Source of the DNA: Spirochaetaceae bacterium
Lineage (GTDB): Bacteria; Spirochaetota; Spirochaetia; Treponematales; Breznakiellaceae
Assembly: GCA_031265635.1 (NCBI GenBank)
Contig: JAISCK010000196.1
Coordinates: forward strand, 1-5,926
DNA length: 5,926 bases
Reading direction: 5' to 3'
Below are positions 1 through 4,477 of this stretch, piece after piece; position 1 is the first letter of the stretch, and every line of letters starts with the position of its first letter. Below the pieces are notes generated by a model, which made no database searches, was not told the DNA's origin, and was given only the letters and a program-made list of their open reading frames with translations. A program made the position numbers and the translations under genes.

Positions 1-185
1 CCCCGCCGCCCGATTCGGCGGCGTCAACCGTTCCCGTTGTTACCCGGACGGTTTTCTTTTCCCTTGAGCTTGAAGAAGAATTCCGCATGATGCTTCCCTT
101 TGAAAGCGATGAAATCCTTGTCCTCGCCGGAGTCCCCGGCGCTGACGGCGGGGAACCGAAACGGTTCAAGGTGAAGGTCCAATAG
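1..185 (+). CDS. C-terminal tail of an unrecognised protein (5' truncated by window)
   Basis: An open frame enters from the left edge (first full codon at 3) and ends at TAG 183-185, giving about 60 residues. It starts with a Pro/Ser/Ala-rich patch (PPPDSAAS). A stretch alternating hydrophobic and charged residues follows (TVFFSLELEEEF, then ILVLAGV), and the end is basic (KRFKVKVQ). This pattern suggests a beta-rich C-terminal domain after a flexible linker. No catalytic motif is visible and I do not recognise the family. The downstream gene starts 14 nt later behind a strong ribosome binding site, so the two are probably co-transcribed. That this is a real gene is supported by the uninterrupted frame, the GC-rich third positions like its neighbours, and the tight spacing. 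Function is unknown. Confidence 0.7.
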   Translation, partial: PPPDSAASTVPVVTRTVFFSLELEEEFRMMLPFESDEILVLAGVPGADGGEPKRFKVKVQ

Positions 186-188
186 AAA

Positions 189-194
189 AGGAGG
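189..194 (+). promoter_or_regulatory. Strong Shine-Dalgarno site (AGGAGG)
   Basis: A perfect AGGAGG lies 5 nt before ATG 200 and fixes the start of the DUF4139-like gene. It is the only textbook ribosome binding site in the window; the other complete genes have weak or no such sites. This shows that the host uses Shine-Dalgarno initiation even though several neighbours appear to initiate by coupling or as leaderless messages. Confidence 0.85.
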
Positions 195-199
195 CCCTT

Positions 200-1375
200 A
201 TGAAACTGGCTATCGCGGCGGTTCTTTTCGTAATGATTTTCGCGCCCTGCGCGGCCCAGGCAGTCCCGGATGCGGCAAGCGAACAGATTATCGTGTACCG
301 TCTGCCCGACCCTGAACGCGTGTATATGTATCCCGGCGGTTTTGTGGTATACGAGGCGAAGATACCGGAGAATACCATCGTCAATAACGCGTTCATCCTT
401 CCCGAGAACATTCAGCCCGACAGCCTTGTTATTTCCCGGACGGGGAGGCGGGTGTATTCGTATTCTACCGAGCTGGTGGAAGCCCTGGTGGTTTTGCGGC
501 GAGGAGAACATCCGGTTATGGTGAGGATACTGCGGGTGAGCATACCGGAACTGCCGGCCGGCGTTTCCCTGGATGTAAAATACGGGATACGGAATTCCGG
601 CCTAACCTGGACCCCTGTTCTTGATATGGAGGTGGAGGACGGCAATTATCTGGGCTGCGCCCTGCTTGCGGATATCAGGACGGAGCGGGAGCTTTCGCAG
701 ACCACAAGGTACATTCTGGATCGGCGGCCGGAAATAATTCTTGCCTCCTCGCAAAATACGCTGCTGGACGACACAGGGGCGGTTTTCAATATAGGGAGAC
801 CCCTGATAGAGGCAAACAAGCGGACTTTGTTCACGCTGGAAGAGGGCCGGACCCGTTACAATGTGGTGTACCAGTGGGACGCGAACAGGGATGAACGTCT
901 TTCGGCGTATTTGCGCGCTCCTTCCCCTTTTAAGACCATGGTACGGCAGGTGCGGATGTACCTGAACGCTTCCGGCATGAATGTCGGCCAGTCCTCCGGT
1001 GTAACGGTAAGTCCCGACCGGCCCATCGTGTGTTACATCGGGGAACAGCCTAACATCACCGCGTTTAAGTCGGTACGAACAGCGGAATTTCCCGAACGGG
1101 AAAATCTGCCCTTTACCCACTACCTTGAGTACCGCGTAACCAACCAGTTGGAGAGGCGGGTTTCCGTTGAAATTTCCGTGCCGGTAAGTTACGGGGTAAG
1201 GCACCGGAACCTGTACCATTTTACCAGAGAGCCTGATGAGCGTCCGGGCGACCGTATGCTTTGGAAGTACGATCTTGGCCCCGGCGAAGAGGCTGTGGTG
1301 GAATTCAATTTTGATTCGGAAACAAAGGACAATCCCCTGTACTCCCAGTTTAACTACAACGAGGGTGGGCGCTAG
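200..1375 (+). CDS. Secreted DUF4139-like protein
   Basis: The product has 391 residues. Residues 1-21 form a signal peptide (MKL, a hydrophobic core, then AAQA before VPD), so it is exported to the periplasm or cell surface. The rest is beta-rich. Two parts resemble the DUF4139 family (the C-terminal domain of 'mucoidy inhibitor A'-type proteins). One is an N-S-G-L-T-W-T-P-V segment at 132-140, like the family's W-x-P-x-Y/L-D region. The other is a C-terminal run from about 307 to 378, with L-E-Y-R-V-T-N-Q, paired valine strands, W-K-Y-D-L-G-P-G-E-E and V-E-F-N-F, matching the family's 'ye..v.N...W.l.L.pge...v.f.y' pattern. The usual N-terminal DUF4140 and coiled-coil region of full-length family members is not obvious, and the protein is shorter than the typical 500-plus residues. 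The start is set by AGGAGG 5 nt upstream. It lies 14 nt after the preceding gene and 6 nt before the next. The family has no settled biochemical function; the assignment is from remembered patterns and is moderate. Confidence 0.75.
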   Translation: MKLAIAAVLFVMIFAPCAAQAVPDAASEQIIVYRLPDPERVYMYPGGFVVYEAKIPENTIVNNAFILPENIQPDSLVISRTGRRVYSYSTELVEALVVLRRGEHPVMVRILRVSIPELPAGVSLDVKYGIRNSGLTWTPVLDMEVEDGNYLGCALLADIRTERELSQTTRYILDRRPEIILASSQNTLLDDTGAVFNIGRPLIEANKRTLFTLEEGRTRYNVVYQWDANRDERLSAYLRAPSPFKTMVRQVRMYLNASGMNVGQSSGVTVSPDRPIVCYIGEQPNITAFKSVRTAEFPERENLPFTHYLEYRVTNQLERRVSVEISVPVSYGVRHRNLYHFTREPDERPGDRMLWKYDLGPGEEAVVEFNFDSETKDNPLYSQFNYNEGGR

Positions 1376-1381
1376 GGCGTT

Positions 1382-2182
1382 TTGGCCCTTCCGTCGGGGA
1401 ACGTGGTTTTTCTTTTCTTTTTTCTGTGCGCTTGCGCCGCTGAGGCGCAGCCTTTATCCGCGCCGGGGGAAATCCCCGTTCTTTTTTCCGATCACCACGC
1501 GGACCACGGGCCGTGGCTGCTTGATCAGGCGGGGAACGAAAGGGCGGCGCTTGTCGTTGTGGACGCCCACGCGGACACTGCCCCGAACAACGCCGGTGGT
1601 TTTAGCGGAAACCACAACTGGATACATCCCCTTGTTTCGCGGCCGGTAGATTCTCTGGTGTGGATAAGCGGAATTTCGGGCTTTCCCGCTGCCGCGCGCT
1701 ACGAAGGTTTTGTACGGTCCACCGCCGGGTGGAACATACAAAAGCCGCGCTGCGTTAGTCTGGATGAGCTTGGCACGGTTTCTCCGGGAAACTCCCTCCT
1801 CTTTGTTTCCATCGACCTTGATTTTTTCTACCAGGACACGCTTACGCCCCGGGATATTCCCTTTGTGTTCGACCGGCTGTTGGAATTTTCCCTGCGCTGG
1901 CCCGGAAACACGGTGTGGGCTGTCTGCGTTTCCAGCGCGTGGCTGCCGAATAGCGAATACGCCTGGGAAGTTCTTGAACAGAGCCTTGCCTGGCTCTCTT
2001 CCAAAACCGAATTTGCCGTTCCGGTTCTTACGCTGTTCAGTTCAAGCCTCCGTGATAGCTCCCGGCGGGCGCGGTACTTCAGGAGCCTGGGGCTAGAGGC
2101 GCCGGGTTTATATCAAAAGGCCGATGCGGCGCCGGAACGGATCAGGCTGCTCCTTGAGCAATTGGCCGGCCCGCGTGAATGA
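1382..2182 (+). CDS. Exported UPF0489 (arginase-fold-like) protein
   Basis: The product has up to 266 residues from TTG 1382; GTG 1403 is an alternative start giving 259 residues. Neither has a strong ribosome binding site: AGGG lies 4 nt before TTG and GGGGA 2 nt before GTG. A hydrophobic segment (about residues 8-20) ending in AEA before Q23 looks like a signal peptide without a positively charged n-region. After it come motifs in the order seen in UPF0489 proteins (the C5orf22 family): S-D-H-H-A-D-H at 36-42, V-V-D-A-H-A-D at 59-65, G-N-H-N-W-I-H-P at 76-83, V-W-I-S-G at 93-97 and S-I-D-L-D-F-F at 143-149. The D-A-H-x-D and S-x-D-x-D pairs are the metal-binding signatures of the ureohydrolase (arginase/agmatinase) fold, so a binuclear metal hydrolase is plausible, but the substrate is unknown. 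The gene is in the same frame as the upstream gene, 6 nt after its stop, and is probably co-transcribed with it. The family call is fairly firm; export and start site are less so. Confidence 0.75.
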   Translation: MALPSGNVVFLFFFLCACAAEAQPLSAPGEIPVLFSDHHADHGPWLLDQAGNERAALVVVDAHADTAPNNAGGFSGNHNWIHPLVSRPVDSLVWISGISGFPAAARYEGFVRSTAGWNIQKPRCVSLDELGTVSPGNSLLFVSIDLDFFYQDTLTPRDIPFVFDRLLEFSLRWPGNTVWAVCVSSAWLPNSEYAWEVLEQSLAWLSSKTEFAVPVLTLFSSSLRDSSRRARYFRSLGLEAPGLYQKADAAPERIRLLLEQLAGPRE

Positions 2183-2191
2183 GGCGGGGTC

Positions 2192-2220
2192 TGGACACGG
2201 CCCGGCGCATCATCTATGCT
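2192..2220 (+). promoter_or_regulatory. Candidate sigma-70-type promoter for the four-helix membrane protein
   Basis: The 47-nt gap holds TGGACA (2192-2197; 5 of 6 to TTGACA), a 17-nt spacer and TATGCT (2215-2220; 4 of 6 to TATAAT). Transcription would begin near 2226-2228, only 2-4 nt before ATG 2230, so the message would be leaderless or almost so. This fits the lack of any Shine-Dalgarno sequence before that gene. The call rests on consensus matching by eye only. Confidence 0.4.
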
Positions 2221-2232
2221 GTACGGTAGATG
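2211..2232. repeat. Short inverted repeat over the -10 region and start codon
   Basis: CATCTA (2211-2216) is exactly complementary to TAGATG (2227-2232), with a 10-nt loop. One arm overlaps the candidate -10 box and the other contains the ATG of the membrane protein gene. It could be an operator half-site pair, or a hairpin in any read-through transcript from upstream that would hide the start codon. A 6-bp stem can arise by chance. Confidence 0.3.
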
Positions 2233-2637
2233 CTTCAATTTTATTTTTTATCGGTAGCGGCGAATGCCCTGAGCGGTTTTATTCTCTTTACCGGTCATGA
2301 TGAAGAAGAGGATACGTCCCCCGGGTTCAGGTTTTCGCCGGAGAACCGGACTTTCCGCCTGGTTCTGGGCATAGTGAGCGCCCTGACCGGCGTTCTTAAA
2401 ATACTGTCGGTCATACCGGGCGACATTCCGGTCATAGGAGACCTCATCCCCGCCCTCGCCGGGTTTTTCGCGGGCTTTGCCCTGATATTCAAATATTACC
2501 GCCAGGGGACTTCCCTCTCTTCCGACCGCTCGGAAAAGATAGCGGCCCTTATTGCCGTCAACCAACGCTGGGTAGGAGTAGCCGCCATGGCCTCTTCGGC
2601 GCTTCACTTCCTTTTTCCCACGGTGCTGCTCCTCTAG
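2230..2637 (+). CDS. Small four-helix membrane protein, unknown function
   Basis: The product has 135 residues and I do not recognise the family. Four hydrophobic segments are visible: about 3-21, 42-63, 66-89 and 104-135. An acidic loop (H-D-E-E-E-D at 23-28) follows the first helix, and a short polar, charged loop (about 90-103) separates helices three and four. The third helix is preceded by P-G-D-I-P-V-I-G-D, and the chain ends in the membrane at VLLL. The start is ATG 2230 because an in-frame TAG sits directly before it (2227-2229). No ribosome binding site is seen, and a promoter-like pair lies just upstream, so a leaderless start is possible. The gene ends 3 nt before the Nudix gene's first ATG, so the two are probably translated together. 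Membrane location is well supported; the role is unknown. Confidence 0.8.
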   Translation: MLQFYFLSVAANALSGFILFTGHDEEEDTSPGFRFSPENRTFRLVLGIVSALTGVLKILSVIPGDIPVIGDLIPALAGFFAGFALIFKYYRQGTSLSSDRSEKIAALIAVNQRWVGVAAMASSALHFLFPTVLLL

Positions 2638-2640
2638 CCT

Positions 2641-3066
2641 ATGATTCGTTCCGGTTCTTCTTCCCCCGCCGGTATGCCTAAATCGGTGGCGGGAATAGCC
2701 TTTAACGGCGGGAGGCTTTTTATCGCCCGCCGGGGGGACGGGGGCGCTATGGGCGGCCGCTGGGAATTTCCCGGCGGCAAAGTGGAACAGGGCGAGAACG
2801 ACGCCGGGGCGCTGATCCGGGAATTTCAGGAAGAACTGGGGATTCCCGTCAGGGTGGGGGAGCATCTGGGAAGCGCGTCCTTTGAGCATAAGGGCTCCCT
2901 GAGACTGCTCAACGCCTACGAAGTTTTTTTCCCCGGAACGGAATTTACCCTCGCGGTCCACAGCGAATGGAAGTGGGCCTCCCTCGACGAAATCGAAACG
3001 CTTGACTTTGCCGGTTCCGACCGCGCTCTCCTTCCCGGCCTCCGTTCCCGGCTGCGCGGCCGGTAG
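2641..3066 (+). CDS. MutT-type Nudix hydrolase
   Basis: The product has 141 residues and contains a perfect Nudix box, G-x5-E-x7-R-E-x-x-E-E-x-G-x, at residues 46-68 (G46, E52, R60, E61, E64, E65, G67). Before it is G-R-W-E-F-P-G-G (39-46), typical of MutT-like enzymes. The C-terminal W-K-W-A-S-L-D-E-I-E-T-L-D-F-A-G-S-D (110-127) also fits that subgroup. Such enzymes use Mg2+ to hydrolyse oxidised or non-canonical (deoxy)nucleoside triphosphates to monophosphates, protecting DNA or RNA synthesis; they act in the cytoplasm. The exact substrate (8-oxo-dGTP or a cytidine nucleotide, for example) cannot be told from sequence. ATG 2641 lies 3 nt after the upstream stop and suits translational coupling. 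Met12 (ATG 2674) would give the more usual short N-terminus (M-P-K-S-V-A-G-I-A). Neither start has a ribosome binding site. It converges on the omptin-like gene. Confidence 0.9.
   Translation: MIRSGSSSPAGMPKSVAGIAFNGGRLFIARRGDGGAMGGRWEFPGGKVEQGENDAGALIREFQEELGIPVRVGEHLGSASFEHKGSLRLLNAYEVFFPGTEFTLAVHSEWKWASLDEIETLDFAGSDRALLPGLRSRLRGR
3048..3063. terminator. GC-rich hairpin at the convergent gene junction (weak terminator candidate)
   Basis: CCGGC (3048-3052) pairs with GCCGG (3059-3063) around a 6-nt loop, abutting the Nudix stop codon. On the - strand it begins just past the omptin-like stop. No T-run follows on either side, so it is not a standard intrinsic terminator. It could still slow or stabilise the ends of two converging transcripts. 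In such GC-rich sequence a 5-bp stem may be chance. Confidence 0.2.
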
Positions 3067-3069
3067 TCC

Positions 3070-4086
3070 TCAAAAGCTCTTCCCAAGGGCCCACTCAAAC
3101 GTGAGTTCCGCGCTTACATACGAAATATAAGCCCCCGCGGTATCGGCGCTGCCGCCGAGGAATACGTCCCTGGGCTGCCATATATACGTGTTGCCCCTGG
3201 AACCGGAAATGACGCGGCTGGCGGTTTTTACGCGCAGCCGTGTTCCCGGCGAAAGGGCAAGGGCAAAGGAAAACGAGGCTTCGAGAAAAAAGCCCCCCCA
3301 AAGATAATCGCGGAACACGGTATCCTTGTTCAAAAAATGTTCGTCCTTGTCCACGGCCAGTACCAGGGGGCTGAAGAGCAGGGACACGCCGGCGTCAAGG
3401 TTTTTCAAAAGGGAAAAATCCATGCCCCATCCCAGGCCGGGCACGACCCAGTCCTGGGCATAGCGGATAACGTCTTTTCCCCGGAAGCGGTTGTAGTCTT
3501 TGGGAATGCCGGGCGTCCAGGGCGCGGGAGGGTCGGTGTACTGGCCGTAGCCGTCCCGGCCCACCCAGCTAAAGTGGTTCCACGAGAAAAAAAGAAAGAA
3601 GTTGAACGAAGAACGGTATCCCGCCGGCAGGGAAAAGCCCAGGCGGTAGTCAAGGAGCAGGGCGTTTATTGTGGCGGCCGGATGGCGCGAGAATTGGGTA
3701 AGGACTCCGGGAATTTCCCAGTCCCGGTCCTCAAGGGTGCCGTTGTCCATAGGCACGCCCACGGAAAGCCCCAGGTCCTGAAAAAAACCGCCCCGCTCCT
3801 TTTTCCCCGCGGAATCCATGCCGAGGACCGCGCCGAAATAAACAAGGGGCTTTAATTCCCAGTCAAGCCTGCTTAAAAGATCGTCGCTGCCCGCCTCTCG
3901 GAAAACCTGTTCGCGGGTCCCTCCCCACAGTACGCCGCTCCTGAACCCCAAAGACCATATATGGCCTCCGGGCGGCGGGTCTCCGGGCGGGTCCTTCCCC
4001 GCTGTTCCCGTATCGGCGGCGCCTCGGAAAGGTATATATACAAACAGGATGACTAAGAAGGCAAAAAAGGATATATTTTTCACCAT
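3070..4086 (-). CDS. Omptin-family-like outer membrane protease
   Basis: The product has 338 residues. Residues 1-24 form a signal peptide (K3, hydrophobic core 6-20, R-G-A-A before D25), followed by a Gly/Pro-rich linker (about 26-42) and a barrel-like sequence that ends in Phe338, the usual signal for outer-membrane insertion. Several blocks match omptins (OmpT, Pla; MEROPS A26). They are L-S-R-L-D-W-E-L-K at 71-79, E-D-R-D-W at 119-123, S-R-H-P at 133-136, D-Y-R-L-G-F then A-G-Y at 146-157, D-E-H at 248-250 and R-G-N-T at 297-300. OmpT cleaves with Asp83, Asp85, Asp210 and His212. Here D120/D122 and D248/H250 occupy the same D-x-D-W and D-E-H contexts, so the active site looks intact. Length is slightly above the usual 300-320 because of the linker and some loops. 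The predicted role is surface proteolysis; substrates are unknown. ATG 4086 is the first usable start and lacks a ribosome binding site. It stands alone on its strand, head-to-head with the lipoprotein gene. Confidence 0.8.
   Translation of the reverse strand: MVKNISFFAFLVILFVYIPFRGAADTGTAGKDPPGDPPPGGHIWSLGFRSGVLWGGTREQVFREAGSDDLLSRLDWELKPLVYFGAVLGMDSAGKKERGGFFQDLGLSVGVPMDNGTLEDRDWEIPGVLTQFSRHPAATINALLLDYRLGFSLPAGYRSSFNFFLFFSWNHFSWVGRDGYGQYTDPPAPWTPGIPKDYNRFRGKDVIRYAQDWVVPGLGWGMDFSLLKNLDAGVSLLFSPLVLAVDKDEHFLNKDTVFRDYLWGGFFLEASFSFALALSPGTRLRVKTASRVISGSRGNTYIWQPRDVFLGGSADTAGAYISYVSAELTFEWALGKSF
4049..4077 (+). promoter_or_regulatory. Candidate promoter for the lipoprotein-DUF445 pair
   Basis: ATGACT (4049-4054; 4 of 6 to TTGACA), a 17-nt spacer with an A-run, and TATATT (4072-4077; 5 of 6 to TATAAT) lie inside the signal-peptide codons of the omptin-like gene on the other strand. 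Transcription would start near 4083-4085, about 3-5 nt before ATG 4088. This agrees with the missing ribosome binding site and argues against translation from ATG 4049, which would lie within the -35 box. The AT-rich signal-peptide region makes chance matches easier. Confidence 0.4.
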
Positions 4087-4087
4087 A

Positions 4088-4477
4088 ATGAGAGTAGGGC
4101 ATTCACCGTGTACCGGTCAAGGGATAGTTGTTGCCGCGCTGGTGCTTGTACTGGGTTCCTGCGGCGGGCGCGATGGGGAAAAACCCGTTGTCCTTCCGGC
4201 CAGCCCCCTCCTGTCCCGGGATCTTATAGGCTACGGGGTGATCATTGTTTCCTATACCCATGTCCTTGACCAGCCCCGTAGCGGCGCGCTGTCCCAGGGC
4301 TATGTGCGCAGGGGTTCCATCGTGCGGGTTCTGGAAAGGCTTCTGGTACGGACAAACGGCGAGGGCGTGCCCTGGGTTTTTATTGAAGGTGATTACCGGG
4401 GCTGGCTTGAGGAGAGCAATATACAGATTTACGATAATGAATCCCGGGCCAAAACCGCCGCGGGGCTGCTTTCCTAG
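4088..4477 (+). CDS. SH3-like lipoprotein
   Basis: The product has 129 residues from ATG 4088. Its N-terminus has R2, a hydrophobic stretch (13-22) and a lipobox L-G-S-C with Cys25. That lipobox is acceptable under the relaxed spirochaetal pattern, so it should be lipidated and anchored on the periplasmic or outer face of a membrane. Residues about 49-115 look like a small beta-barrel SH3-type domain: Y-G-V-I-I-V, then L-D-Q-P-R-S-G, G-S-I-V-R-V-L-E-R, V-P-W-V-F-I-E-G and Y-R-G-W-L. This resembles bacterial SH3 domains of exported proteins, which often bind cell wall or peptides. A start at ATG 4049 would add 13 residues that are merely antisense to the neighbouring signal peptide and would bury the lipoprotein signal, so I prefer 4088. 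The stop codon directly abuts the ATG of the DUF445 gene, implying translational coupling and possibly a shared function. Confidence 0.75.
   Translation: MRVGHSPCTGQGIVVAALVLVLGSCGGRDGEKPVVLPASPLLSRDLIGYGVIIVSYTHVLDQPRSGALSQGYVRRGSIVRVLERLLVRTNGEGVPWVFIEGDYRGWLEESNIQIYDNESRAKTAAGLLS
4091..4120 (-). promoter_or_regulatory. Candidate promoter for the omptin-like gene
   Basis: Read on the - strand, TTGACC (4120-4115; 5 of 6 to the -35 consensus), an 18-nt spacer and TACTCT (4096-4091; 3 of 6, keeping the first T, the A and the last T) precede ATG 4086 by 4 nt. Transcription would then start at or very near the A of the start codon. The -10 is poor, so this is a suggestion only. It lies inside the lipoprotein signal-peptide coding sequence. 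Confidence 0.3.

Noticed and set aside
602..1219. 205-residue - strand frame inside the DUF4139-like gene
   Set aside because: No recognisable motif, no promoter or ribosome binding site, and fully antisense to a gene with a strong Shine-Dalgarno site and signal peptide.
2248..2961. 237-residue - strand frame across the membrane protein and Nudix genes
   Set aside because: It spans two well-supported + strand genes and their junction and has no domain or signal; a shadow frame.
3337..3855. 172-residue + strand frame opposite the omptin-like gene
   Set aside because: Its opposite strand encodes conserved omptin blocks; this frame has no motif of its own.
4049..4087. Longer N-terminus for the lipoprotein starting at ATG 4049
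   Set aside because: The extra residues are antisense to the neighbouring signal peptide, would push the lipobox far inward, have no ribosome binding site, and overlap the candidate -35 box.
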